Origin: Hymenolepis diminuta
Taxonomy: Eukaryota; Platyhelminthes; Cestoda; Cyclophyllidea; Hymenolepididae
Length of the DNA: 64,000 bases
Reading direction: 5' to 3'
Assembly (NCBI GenBank): GCA_900708905.1
Contig: CAADRB010000006.1
Location: 2,447,927-2,511,926 of the forward strand
In this document: positions 1 through 17,800 of the stretch, piece by piece
Layout: every line of letters begins with the position of its first letter
How positions within the stretch are numbered: the first letter of the stretch is position 1
Position numbers and translations under genes: made by a program
Notes under the pieces: generated by a model
Databases searched by the model: none
The model's input: only the letters and a program-made list of their open reading frames with translations
Told to the model about the DNA's origin: nothing

Positions 1-4141
<4,141 letters not shown>

Positions 4142-4528
4142 CAAGTTTGGATGGGCAGCCGCCCAGAAATTCATGAGAACCGTTTTTAGCTATTCTATTA
4201 CAGCTACCTCAACTTCTTTATAGGGCCTGCCATTTTTCATTCTCGTCAATTGGAGCTTTTGATTCTGATAACTGAAATAAAACATTGCATTGTCACCATT
4301 CTCTGTGTTCGATCACTCACTCACATTCGCTTTAGTGATTATCTCAGGATCTATTTCAAGATTCTGCCTCCTTTCCGCTTCTTTCTGCTTGATTACATTA
4401 TACATTCCTGAGAATTCTTCTGCTTTATACCATTCCTTAAGCCGGGGCTTGATTTAGTCACCTAACTGATTTTTTATTTGAACTTTTAATTGAAGTTCTT
4501 CTTTCTGAATTCTGGTTTCGTTCGGCAT
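4142..4528 (-). pseudogene. decayed small gene or retrocopy, unrecognised
   Basis: Reading down the minus strand from an ATG at 4528 gives a lysine- and glutamate-rich helical sequence starting MPNETRIQKEELQLKV. It has an in-frame TAA at codon 25, then runs on in the same frame (IKPRLKEWYKAEEF and onward) to a possible donor GTGAGT after 4325. A possible acceptor lies at 4273-4272, and a second piece (LSESKAPIDENEKW) ends in stops. A further frame includes NGRPYKEVEVAVIE, a stop and LKTVLMNFW. Order and spacing vaguely recall ENY2 (SAGA/TREX-2), which has RLKE early and GR..VP.. before a final helix, but the match is too weak to name. The stops argue for a pseudogene; random ORF remains possible. 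Confidence 0.3.
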
Positions 4529-7500
4529 ATTGTTACCTTATACACTCGCTAGCCACTTAATTTACATAGATTAAATTTAAAAGGAAAATCAGACAAAGCG
4601 CAATTCACAACAGAGCCAACATTTAGTTAGAGGTTTATGGAGAGATGAAATTTTCCGATACGTAGATTCACTAAACATGCTAATCACATAATTGCTTTCA
4701 CTAGGCCTTTGCTGATTCATGCCATTTCACTCTATTTCCATTTCCATACATTCATTAGCAAGATCTTCCATTAAAATTTTATCGCTTTCTTCGACTACTC
4801 CGTGGATAAGACAACAGGTATAAATCTGACAGAAATCCAAAAGACCTCTAAAAAACAGTAGGCATTAAAATGATCCTTCAAAATTACGGAAAATTTAATA
4901 GTCGAAAAGAGTAGTTGTACGGCTTGAGTGAACACAGCTTAAGGAGATCCCCTAATTTAAAATTTTAGCAATCACATCTCTGCTATTTTAAAACTGTAAA
5001 CTGCGGAATAGCATGGAAGCTCATTTGTCTCTCCACCATTGGAAGAAAAACTGAATTGAAGTGATAATACCAACTAATATAATTAGGGAACCGGCCAATT
5101 AGCACTGAACATTGTAAACAAGCGTGTCTGCAATCCACCAATAAAACATAAAATCAAAACTTTAAAAGTGAGTTACCTAATTAGTAAATATTTTATAACC
5201 CAAATCAAAAGTTTAATAAAGTAAGACTCTTTTATACCTTGACGCTACTCTCTATATAGTTTCGATTTCCATTCCTTCATTATTTATTTGACATTGTTGT
5301 CCGATGTCAATTCATTTCCACAATTAAATGTTAATATTTTTTGCATTACTGTTAGAAATAATACTTTTGTCTGGCAAGCATAAGTTATTCAATCTTCAAA
5401 GTTAAAACATACTGTTTAGGATGTCGTTTCATGTTCAAGTACGTTTAATGGGACCAGGTATAATGCATGGTTTGAAGTACAGATGAAGACAATGATTCTT
5501 TGTGGATTTCTAAGACACAAAGTAAGATAAATCTGTTATAGTAAAACCGATTAATTAAAGATCATATGCATAAAGAAACATTATTGGCAGGAAATAATCG
5601 ATAAGTATTTCATTTAGCTACGAAAATGATTAATTACTCTCATTATTTTGTAAATAGCCGTAAAAATACGCCTTCGTGTCAACAAAAACACGCTAAAATA
5701 AAAAAACAATTCTATTCAGCAATATCAGTTAATTCTTTTATCTAATTTTTCTTTATCTCTAAGATAAATAAATGTCACCAGACTGTTATTTGACACTGCC
5801 TTTCTAATCAGTTACATGGTCGCTAAAACTCTTTTTGTGAATGTGACATGTGATCTGTTGACAAATCTACGAAAATAAATTAATTTTGTATTTTATCTTA
5901 CAAAAACAGAGAAGAACATAAATGTTATTAAGAGCAAAAAGAATACATTTTAGTCTCTTGAGAATCACATATGAAAATTAAATAGAAAGGTTAGAAAATA
6001 ATTCTAGCAACAACTCTCAACAACTAGCTGAGAGTAGCACCAACAAAAAATAAACACATATTTTAACCCCCGCTAAGGCAATAAAAAGCACTTTTTCATT
6101 GTGGGAAAGTAAATAAAACCAAATAACTTTTATATCCGTTAAGGGAAAAGAGGAAGGCAGAGTGCTGAAAAGACGTTTAAAACAAAGTCATGGTAACTTT
6201 TTTGATTTTTGACTCGGACGATGCAATATTTCATTCATTTACTAAAAAAAACGTATAATTTGGTTTTTTGATAAAAAACAAGATTCCTTCTACTAGAGTC
6301 TTTTACTTGGTATGAAAATAAATTTATCGCGATAGGACGAACTGGGATCTAAATCAGTTACATAGGTTCACAACAGCTCTCGAGGAATGTACTGACATTC
6401 ATACATGTTTATTATTAGAAAAATCAACCATTCTGAGATAGTGGATCTAATATGGTTAATAAACTGCTTCCAGTAGCAGCACTGTTAATTAGTTTAATGC
6501 TTATTAAACAGTGTATCCATTGCTTTTTGCAATTTTAACAGCAGTGAATTTCATCACAAATAGGCTTGAGCAAAGGAGATAAAAGTAGATACAAGAATGA
6601 TATAGTTCATTAGATACTGGATAGATTAATAAATCTCCCATCTTTTGTTAATTTTTAGTCCTGAATTCAGTTCACTCGCTTCCGTAGTTTTCCGCTAACT
6701 CCTTATATTTTTTACGTTCTTCCATCTCTCCTTGAAATCCCCAATTTGATTGTCTGTGAATAATCCAAATCAGGGGTTGAATAGGTAAATATTTTCTAGA
6801 CCACACGTGGTCATATTTTGCGAAGAAATATATTTGTTAAACAGGGAAAAAATATTTCAATGCTATTTTATCACTATCATGGTAACATCTGCTCAGTAGT
6901 AGGCTTCAAGATATCAAGCGATCATCTTACAATAAGAAACATCTGTCCAAATATGCCAAGAGTGGTCTTATTTAAGAATATTTTTACCATTTGGATGAAA
7001 AAAATAAATTCCAAGAAATCTTATCTTGCAGATTAGGTTAATATCAATTTCGGTAAGAAAAATTGGAGATGTTTTTATTTTATTGCATCTGTTTTCAAAG
7101 CTACTATTAAATAAAAAATATGAAAAACATCACAAATAAATAATTTTAATTTATTTTTGTTCTTTCAAAATACTTTTGATTTAAAAGCATCGTTACCAAA
7201 CTAACAGTCCTTTATCCTCATAAATCATATGTTTTAAATAAGTAATATTTATCTTAGAGTTCATCTGGATTTAAGGTAGAGTGAAAGATATGGTCCGGAC
7301 GGTTGGTTCATTGATCCGACTACATCAAATTATTTTTTAGGAAGAGAAAGTTAATTTAACTTCTGCTTTAAAAACAATTTTTTTGTACTGTTCAAGTTGC
7401 TATTAGACATCCTATCCTTAAAATTTCAGTTGGTAAGATTTGTGAGGGAGTTTCTTTAGAGCTTAAACTTCAAGGATGGTAAAAATTATTGTAAATAGCT

Positions 7501-9955
7501 GCTTTCATGAGCGAATTTCTTAATGCATTGGAGTTTATAATCGACTGATCGTAATAAAATATATAGAGAGGGCAAGTGACAGCGTGCTACCAAGGTGATT
7601 ACAGAGCTGACAGTGATCTTTAACGAACAGCAAGATGGAGAAGAAAAAGGCTGTTGGCTTGATAGCTTTATTGACAGCATGGAGAGGCTTCAAGAAGGTG
7701 GGGTTGGGAGAGACCTGTGGATGTAAAGAAGTGAGATGTATGATGTGTATGGGCATCCCGTGAGTTGGTAAAATTATGTATTTAAGGATATAGTCTGGAA
7801 ATATGAATAAATGTCCCTTTGTGATTGTGACACTTTCATCACGATATGCGAAAACCCACTTGGATAAATCAACAGAGTTTTCTTTTCGTGGTCAATAACA
7901 AATAATAATAACAAAGTTTGAAAGATAAGAAGGTGGTGCAATTTCTCTAATTAGGGTTGCAGGTGGTAGAAATGAACGAAATTTATTTTTAAATAGTTAA
8001 GAAACAAAACAACCTTAATACATTTTGTAAAATTAACCTTTATTCGCCTAATTAGTACAAAGCAAATAAAATTTTTATTCCAGTACCTAAAGATGGAAAC
8101 GATAAAATTATGTTTTCAGCACAATCACGGCTTCGTTTATTTATATCCATAGAAAAGAAATAACAAGCAGTAAACTCGCCGCTTATGAGAATGAAATCAG
8201 ATGCATCTAGGATCCCACGTTGTCCTGAAATGGGGTCAAAATTTGCCCTAAAATAGAACAGTAATTACCCAGATGAATCGATTAATTGCCTTTCATTATA
8301 ACACTATGCAAATTTTGTCAACTTAATTCAAATATTAAATTATGATAAGTTTTCAATTACCCTTGTTAATAGATCAGTACTGCATTAACTGAAACACTGA
8401 AATAATAGCATTCTTAAATATCAATTGATTGAGGTGAAATCTGTATTAACGAAATATAATTAAATTATAAAATCAATAAATGATTTCAAAAATATAATAA
8501 AATACCAGGTCATTATTAGTGTCCTTTTAATTTATCATAAAAATACGACAATTTTTATCATACTGTTAAAATTTACACTCTGTAACATCAGTTGCAATTA
8601 ACATGGATTATTATTATTAAGTCAAAATGAAAGGTTAATTTTCATAATACAAACACGAATTTGACAGAAAGCGGTATGGCATTAAATATTACAATTCTTA
8701 AGAAGAGAGAGTAGTAAAATATATATATTTTTTGAATAGTAAAGCTATTTTTGAGCTCGGTTTTTAATCTGTACCACTTTGTTCTCAACACCTTCGGGAT
8801 ACGTAAGGACTGTCGAAAATTAGTTTTCAGTGCGATTAGGGAACAATTGCGCAGATTTTCGAGAATGGAGATTCAGATTCCCTTTTTTGCAAGGTAATAA
8901 TTCATTATTGGACATTTAGACAAAATTAGATTTATTTAGAATGATTTATGTCTTTTACCAAATGCTATTAAATAAGTCAATAGCCATAATTAAAAGAATA
9001 ATACAAACACCTTCTTTTTTACTCTTTAGTTATCTTCGTCGTTCCAACTAATATGTGACCATTTTGAATTCAATTTAAAAATGATTGTAAATTTTCATGC
9101 AAAAAAAAACAAAATTTTTAAATTTTTCTAGACGGACACAGTAAAAAATTTAGCTCCATACTTGTCAAGGCAAATTTTTCGTATTTTACTTTACTTCTAA
9201 ATTGCGAGAAGATTTTGGTTTTCTTCCCAACTCAAATTCAGGTGCAAATATTAAGGCAAACATAATTATGAAATATTTGTCTTCAATGAATTTGTCGTGA
9301 AGCAATGAAGAGTCAGATTTTGAAATTAATTTAAATACCCAACATGTTTCGGGGTAATACAAGGTAACACAGGGGATAAAACTTACTGAATTATTAGCAT
9401 CTATAGGATTCAGCATACACATAGTTATTCTAAGAACAAAGTGACCATTTTCTCCGACTATAAAAATTGAAACAAAAGTAGACTACACGCCATAAAATTA
9501 TCATTATTGTCCAAATATTTAGGCAAAAGATCCAGGCTGACTTATTTGTTTGATAACAACAGGCCGTAACAATTTTACTGCAATCAAGAAAACCACCAAA
9601 ATGGAATTTAAAACAACTATTTGTCCTAAAGTTAAATTCGATAAATTTTAAAAACATAAAATTTTTAAATAAGTTGATTTTATTAAATTGTTCTGTCTTT
9701 AATAATACCATTTATTGTGGTTTTTGCTAAATGTAATTTACCGATTTTATATTTTGTTCTTTTAAAGTGCATAAAGATGTTAATTGGAAAAGTTCTAATT
9801 TTTTATAAACGTATGCTGATGATTGTAGATGGCAATTTTTATATTGTCACAATAAATGTGAAATTTCTTCAATCTTAAACGTAACTTTACAAACAATTTA
9901 ATTGTAAATTATTCTGCAAGGGATATATCATTAATAGTCATGGTAACACAATTTT
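4529..9955. other. gene-free AT-rich stretch
   Basis: Only short unconserved ORFs are present. A purine-rich patch near 7.56-7.75 kb gives overlapping minus-strand ORFs of 60-73 codons, which are expected from stop-poor composition and are not taken as genes. No RNA gene was recognised. Confidence 0.5.
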
Positions 9956-10065
9956 TCAAATTTTAACTGTGGGAAGCAACTGAAAGGATAGCAGAAAGTT
10001 CAAATGATAAATGGGAAGGGAATCAAAGGGACGCGGAGAGCATGGACAAGGTACCAAGAAATCTT
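9956..10065 (+). repeat. RepB dispersed repeat, copy 1
   Basis: About 110 bp shared with 21006-21120 in the same orientation. Both copies contain TTTTRAYTGTGGGAAGCAAC, then a related stretch with CAGAAAGT, a purine-rich core of the form GGGARGGRATCAAA, then GACGC, and end near CCAAGA. I found no reading frame or terminal structure. Probably a fragment of a non-autonomous transposable element. Confidence 0.55.
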
Positions 10066-13000
10066 ACCTTATTCGATATTTTGATTCTGTTTGACTAAAT
10101 TGGTCGTTTATATTTCAAAATTCAAATTTCATTATTCATTCCTTGGATGGCGGGATATACTTGTCTGTGATGTCCCGTGCTTATCAACAGATATTTTTAT
10201 CAAGGAGGGCCGGTCATGCAACTTCAGATCGATTTCACCTCTAATGATTGAGGAGGCAAAATGATCTTGCCCGATATTCATCATCTTAACATAGTAAAAA
10301 TAACACGTTTTTAAAGACGCTGTACTCACTCAAAGTGCTTCGGTAAAAAAATATCGGGCAATTATATTGTTAAATAAAGTTAAAAACAGAGAACTTGATT
10401 CATAAAATTAAAAGGGAAGGAACCGTGTGGGAAAAGTGTAAATATTACTAAGACGAAGCTGACATTTAGTTATTTTTATTTAATCAATTAATTGCTTAAA
10501 AGTTAAAAATCTTTATGATTTGATATATTTTCGAGCATTTTGACAGAAATGAACTTAACTATAAAGGTGATTAGAATAAAGTTGTAATGAACTGAGATAG
10601 CAAGTTGGTACTCTCATTAGTATTTCATTGAAAATTCAACTTAACACTTGTTTCCGTTTTTGAATATTGTAGTAGGAAGGAGCTCAAGGTCGACAGACTT
10701 TTGGAACTATCACTAAACTCAGTAGCTGTTGCCAAAATTTGATAACCACAGTTCTCAGATCAGGAATGCTGAGTTGAGAGGGAATAAAAATGCACTGACC
10801 AACTACGATTCGAATTTGAGAGAGTTTGAGGGCGGAAGAACGGAACTCTAAACAAGGTAAAATAGGAAGAAGAGAAAGCGAGAGACAAGTGTGGAGATTA
10901 TACCGGCAAAAAACTAAGTCACAACGGGAGATAGGAATAAAAATTGATATTTGATATCATGCCACTGCGATTTCGCCATTTTTGCGGAAAATGGGGAAAT
11001 TTTATTCAATTTAAACAACTATAAATACATAAGATTAATTTTATCAAAATACTGTTCAAAAATAGCATTGCGAAATATTAAGAGAATTTTTAAATATATC
11101 TTTTTGTCACAGACTATTCAGGTTTGAAATTATCCACCCGTCCATGAGAATTTATAATTGCATATGTTAACCCGAGTTTGCGACCCTGACTGAAATTGAC
11201 ATAAAGAAAAGCTAAATTTTATCTGAATTCAAACATAAACTAAAATATTACTCTCATGTCCTATGCCCCTATGAAACAATGGCAAGTTGTTGTGATTGCT
11301 GAGTTCAGATAGTGTTCTCATAGAAAAAAATAAAATGTTGTTTTGATTGATTGAACTTTCAAGAAAACACGCTAAAAACAGAGTAGGGAAGAGGAGAGAG
11401 AGTTTATGCTGCATCTCTTTCCACTTGGCAAGATTTTCAGGCATGGTGTGCTCATTCATTTACCTAATTTTATAATTAAAAATAATTCGTACAGAAAAGA
11501 AAATAACTGCATTAGTTATTAATTGTATTTTTTGAAGCGTATTAATTAAAATTGATAATACTGTTTTATTCTAATTACAATTATTATTCTAATTACAATT
11601 ATTCTAATTATTACAATTCTTCATTAAATATTCGTCTCTGTAGCGTTTTGAAATAATAGTATGTTGTCATTAATCGTACATTCAATAAGAGAATTTGTAA
11701 TTGGTGTGTAACAATAAACCATAATGAATGATTTAGACATTTTAAAAATTCCTTGCTATGAAGCCATTTTTAAAGTACTAAGGTCAAAATAATCTTTTCC
11801 AAATAAAGCTTAGAGATTTCTCGAACCAAAATTGATTATCTTTCTAAATATATGCAGGATAACATTTTCTTTTCCATAAGTAGAAGACTAAGAATTAGGT
11901 ATTGAACGCCAGTGGTAGAGTGAGGGAAGAAGGGGGAAAGGAAAGGGAAGTGGGAATTGAAAGGAATAGGTTTAGGTGTCAGTAATCGTCAAGTTGAACC
12001 TTGTTTGTTATAAAGACGATTCAAGGTACAACTAGGTAGACTACTACTTTTGCTTCCTCTATTTATCAATGTACAATCAATAAAATATTCATTAGCTAAT
12101 AATTATGGCACGTAGAAGTATTTTGAGTGTGTTATTACTACAGTATCTTCGAAAACGTTCTTTCTTCTATTGTAAGCAGCAAAGGGTTTGGTCAGAACAA
12201 AGACTGGGTTATTAAAAATAGAGATTAAAGGTTATTCGATGTTTTAATTCATCCCAATAAGTTTCAGCTTAATAAAATGAAACGAATGGAAATAAATTAA
12301 ATTCGGCCATATTTTCAGTCAGATATGAAGGTGATTAAAATATTTATCTCAAGCTTTAAATAAGCAATTAATAGGCATCGGTAGATCTATTTTAAAATAC
12401 TTTAATGTAAGCCATATATCACATTGATGCGAATTGTAAAATCCCGTTCTTCTTATGGCTCACGATATAACAAGTAAATGAACGAATCCTATGTTAGTTT
12501 AATAAAGAAATTCAAAATAGATTTTATCATTGCCAAAAACCGCCTTGGGCAATTTCCTATAGCCTCGAAGTGTTTAAACTGACTTAGACTTTATTTCCCG
12601 CATAGAGTTATTTTGTGCACGCAACAAATGCTTCCACCAGAAATTAAAGTACGTCAAATAATTCATAATGGACTTTCTTACTGATGTATTCTTTTAAGTT
12701 CTAATGGTAATGAATTTTAATGACACGCAACAAAATTCACTAGACAAGACGGCACGTACTTTTCCAAGTACGGAGAACCATTTCATTATTTTATTCTAAG
12801 TTCTGTTCCCAGAGTTAGTATTTTGTCCACCGACGCGTAGGCGTAATGTTGCTAGCGAATGTGCTTTATTTAGAAATGAATAACTTAACAGTTATACTCT
12901 GTTTACTATATAAAGAGTCATAGATAAACGGAAAAACTTTCATAAAAAATGATATATTCCGGCAATAAGTTTATATATTTATTAGTATCATAATCATTAT

Positions 13001-14653
13001 TTCGATTAAATTGCTAATTTATGAGTAAGAGCAGTTATATTTTAGGATTTCATAAACTACGTAATTAGTCAAATAAGACTTCGATGAGTTCGTGATTGTC
13101 GGAAATGTTAGCATGTATCAATTTGAGATTAATCACTAAACTTAGAACTCAAAAACAGCGGTGATCTTGCAAAAAAGAATTATTTAAACATTTCCCGCTT
13201 ACAACGGTTTAACCAGTTCCTTTAAAAATGTAACTGACGTGCTTGCTCGAATTTTTTCAATAAATTTATACGTCAAAGAGTTTCGTATGCATTAGGAACA
13301 ATTTTGGTAAGTGAGCTTTGAGTATCGTGGTCCATATATAACCAATGTACCCGGAATTAAAATATTTAAATGCAAACAAAGACATCGGGTAGTAAAGGCA
13401 ACTCAGTGTTTGCAGTTTACGACCAACTCTGAAAAGCTTTTATTTCACCAAATATTAACGCACATGCAATTCATACTGAACTCAATCAAGAAGGCCTATA
13501 ATTCATATAAATATAAGATATGTACGCGTATAGAGCCATATATAAGTTTAGACTAACTAGAAAATCACCTTTTCGAAAACATCTGCAGATTAAAATGTAA
13601 TTTCGGCTTGAAACTAGACAAATTATAGCATACGTATCTTGAAAATAACCCAAAATATAGCAAATCAAGGGATTTATTCCAGATAGTAGTGATAAATTTT
13701 GAAATGTACTACCTATCCTCGCTCCCCCTCTCTAGCAGTTGCTTTAAGCATTCAGGGCAGATCGGTGGAGCGTGCGTATCATGATTTGAGGATTTTATTG
13801 AGTGATCGTCACGTGATCGCGCAGATTAATTTCATTAATTCTGAGTATTTTGGAGCTGGAAGAGGAAATGATCGCCTATTGTAAATGCCTTTAAAATTAA
13901 TTTCCAACAATAGTGCAATGTTTTGCATGCGTGCTCCAGGACATACTTTACCGAAAGTCATGTATTATCCTGGAAAAAAACTATATTTAAAACTAAATTT
14001 CCTTCTGTTTATTCACGTTTTGTGTAAAAGAGTGTCATTTGGATGTATAACTTTTATCCTATTTCTTTAAACGAGGTGAAGGCGAGAGATGAAGATTGTT
14101 TTAAAAAGTAATGATTTGCAGACTTCTCCATCTGCACTTGTTGATTAGTTATTTTGTTTATGCCAAAATTTTGAACCCGATATATAATAAAGTATCAAGC
14201 TTTATGAATGAGAAATTCTGTCGGCTAATATGGTCGTGTTTTCTCATTTCATTTGCTCCTGATATTAGAAGATAGTACACGTTTAAAGTCAACCAGATCT
14301 TATTAATTAAGTTGCTCTGTTACTCCCGTCTTTAAAGTTTATGGGCCAATAGTTGACACCAGCCAATACAAATAATTTTAATGTAACCAAAATCTGTATA
14401 GGTTCAAAATTATTCAGATCAATGTAAATGAACAATTAGGAAATCACTGTACTAATTTTGAAGCCTTAAAACTGCCTATTTTTATCTCTTGGTTATTTTT
14501 AATGGTATGAGATTTATTGTCAAAATTAGATAATTTGCAGTGATCGGAACAGAACAATTAAAATATGTCATATTTAGTTAATTACCGTCTTGGGGATTAT
14601 TCACTCTTAACTCTTGCCTAGTAATGATTCCCAAATCCACTAAAATAAACATT
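10066..14653. other. gene-free AT-rich stretch
   Basis: No exon was recognised. Purine-rich patches occur near 10.75-10.93 kb and 11.90-11.97 kb and look like compositional strand bias. A small tandem repeat at 11566-11618 is listed separately. Confidence 0.45.
11566..11618. repeat. short AT-rich tandem repeat, three units
   Basis: Three imperfect 15-18 bp units built on TTATTCTAATTACAA follow one another. Units two and three carry a three-base insertion (extra TTA/ATT) at different places. This is a minisatellite-like array with no coding potential. Confidence 0.7.
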
Positions 14654-14850
14654 TTCCAACCCTCACCCGGAGCTAACGTGCGCCTTCATTGGGCCTCTCC
14701 AATGAGAGACTCAAATTTGGTCATTAGCCAAACTTAACCAGTATAGTTGGTCATTCCGCTCATTGGGGTGTGCCTTGAGGGACTTTGATCCTGCGTTCCC
14801 TGACTTTACAAACGAGCACATTAACTGCTGCACCACCAGCGTACTTAACT
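14654..14850 (-). repeat. tRNA-derived SINE, most complete copy
   Basis: On the minus strand the element opens with a tRNA-like head: an A-box-like TGGTGCAGCAGTTAATGTGC and, about 35 bases on, a B-box-like AGGATCAAAGTCCC. It continues into a body with GGAATGACCAACTATACTGG and a tail with GAGTCTCTCATTGGAGAGGC. Head, body and tail motifs recur, diverged, at 53885-54025, 55648-55845 and 55870-56010, and the tail alone at 16310-16385. This is the architecture of a Pol III SINE. A functional tRNA is unlikely because the acceptor stem does not pair convincingly. Confidence 0.6.
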
Positions 14851-17800
14851 ATTGCCCAAATTTTATTGCATATTCGCAGTAGTATTTCACCTCTGCAATT
14901 TCGAATTTCTTTTTGTTCGACTTATAACTTATTCACGTCCTCCTAAGTGGCATATAAATTCCTTTGTGATATTTTTCGTGCATTGCGAGTTATTTTTTCA
15001 GCTTACTAAGACTGACATCCTGCTTAAAATTTTTCTTTTTATATGCGAATCATGCCTTTTATTAGTAAAAGTCGCAGAAGCATGAGCGGATTTATCTATT
15101 ATCATCTTCCGATATGAATTTTAGTGAGTAAATGAGCCAATTTATCTTATAGAATAAAATAGATGAAATACTGCGGGATTTGCAATAAAAATTACTTTAT
15201 TTAAATGAATAAACAGAAAAGGTGGCAACTGAGCAATTTAACCATTTTCTTCATCATCAATTTTTAACAAAATGAGACAGCACATTGGAATGGGTGAAGC
15301 AGGGTAGTTTGTGCGCTTCATAATAAGTTATGTTGAAGTAAATAAAATTGCCTTTCAAAATATGGATTATTCATAGTAAAACAAAGGACTAAAGTAGAAA
15401 ACGAGTGAAATCGGCTGATAAAAAGTCCAGTTGATGATAAATTGGAACTAAATTTTAAAGACACTGAGAGCAGCATCAAGGAATCAAAGAGTCTTACTTC
15501 AATTATTTTATTGGATTTGGATTGTATAATACTTAATAAATGGATAACAGACTTTCCAAAAGTCGAATATTGTAATTCTTCCCTGGGGTTGCATCAAATG
15601 CAAGTCCAATGTCCAATGCTTATTCAAAATGATTGGTCTTGCCACCTCATTCAATTTCTTCTTCCGATGGTTCAGGTGATTTAATGATGCCAAATAATAT
15701 TTGGCATCTTATTTTCCTGACAACACAAGATTTCACTGACATTATTGGAATTTACTATTCAATATTTATGATGGTGTTATAAAATAATGCTTACATGGAT
15801 CCTATTTCACGTTTTATTATAAATTATAAACCATCCCGTTTTTCATATGACGCACCCTGAAGTTTGTTGGCTTCAATAGACTTATTTTAAGAAGTGTAAC
15901 TAAGAGGATTAGTTATTTATTCTTGGTAAAGTACCTTCTAATAATTATAATATGGAAAGAAATTAAAAGCAAAAAACCAACCAACTTTTCTTAGCAATAA
16001 GAAGGATCCAAATTTATTTACCTGCCATGGCTAAAATCCTAATTGAATGAGGTAATTACTAAGTCGTAAACATTTTGGACGTTAGCAAATGGTAAGTAAA
16101 TGTTTTAAATCATATCAAATATTTTATCAAAATAAAGCAGAAGATCATAATTTCAAAGCAAAGTTAAGAAAAATGGACTATTTCCAATTCAAATTCAGGT
16201 TTTGCGATATTCTTCTGTTTCAGGTAATACGTAGGTTCAATGAAGTCAAAATTATCTTAAAATATGAAGTGACCCATAACCAAACCATCATTTCATCATT
16301 TTATGGCAGAATCTTTATATTAGCAACCGTACGCTCCCGCCATATCAGGATCTAGAATTTGGGTCTCTCAACGGGGAGGCTCCATTAAATTACTTTCTAT
16401 CCAAGATTGGTGCTGGAAAAGGCTTTCTCTAAATAGGCCTACAAATTATAATATTTGGTCTCATTCTCTCTTCGGTAAGCCTTTATTTCCCTCTCCGATT
16501 GTATTTTTAACAATTTATTTTAAAATTGTGCTAACAAAATTAATTTAAGTTTCTCTAAGACAATTATTAGATGTGCAAAGACAAATTTTTTTCAAAACCA
16601 GTATTTTACATGACTATTTGACTAAAATGAAGGTCAGGTAACATCTGATTCGATAAAACGTTTTCATTCGTTTAGTAACGAACCAAATTCACCATTCAAA
16701 AACAAAAAAAACGTAAAACTTTGTATCTTCTTAGCAAAGAGAAGACAAAATGAAAGACCACCTGAGGACATATAATATCTAAACCAAAACACAGCATACA
16801 TCTTCCAGTGTCACTATCCGGCATCCTAACAATGTGAGGAATTTAGGTTTGGTTTTAGAACCATCTTCAAATGTGAAATAATGTTCATTAATGGTTTTCA
16901 CCTTTTAACGTTTTGCTCCACCAATCACCGTACTTTCAGTCTAAGGCTTTAAAATGTTAATAGCGGATACTGAATGAGCAAGATTGGACAAATCGGTCAT
17001 CTGTCGAGTGATGGGTGAACATTTACAGTCAATCAAATGAAGAAGTCTAACGCCCCTAGATTTTGCCCATATTAATAGAATAAGATGTCTCGGAGTAACT
17101 GCATTTCTGCATTATTTGTTTGCTATTGAAGATTTCTAATAGGTTTGTAACCTGACTAACCAAAATGGAAGAACACCTGTCAGCAGATAGGTAACCTAGG
17201 TGCTGAGCGTGGACCTTAATGTCCTATGTGTAAGTCAGAGGATCGTGGTCATGACGGCAAGTTGATCATTTCCATGCTTTTTTTGCACAATATCCTTCTT
17301 AAATCCTATTTCTTTTATATATTTTATAGACTGGGTGCATTCGTTCTAACATGTCTAATAGAATTATTCTTAATGAGGACTTATTTATACTACACCCCCT
17401 GCACTCAAGTCGTTTGCAAAAGAAAAAATTCATAACGATGAACGGTGGAACTTATTTTGTTGATATAGTTTTAATAATATGAAATGTCTCTCTTTATAGT
17501 TACCTTAGATTTTTGGCATGCGGGAGCATGCTGAAGAGTGCTACGACGCATTCGCCAACAAATCTTCACACATGCTAACAATTTGTGTCATTCTTTGTAT
17601 TCCCAAGCTGTATAGTTTTTCCCTTTGATAAATTCTCTTCTATTCGTTCTGCCTAATACAAGCAGGCGTGACGCGCGCATGATCCATCCAACAATCCATT
17701 AATGCATATCTCCCTGAACTTTCCTTTTGTGTTCAATAAAGCTGATCTTCATGATATACTTATGTCAATTAGTTTAAGATCATTTTCACTTGGCTCAATA

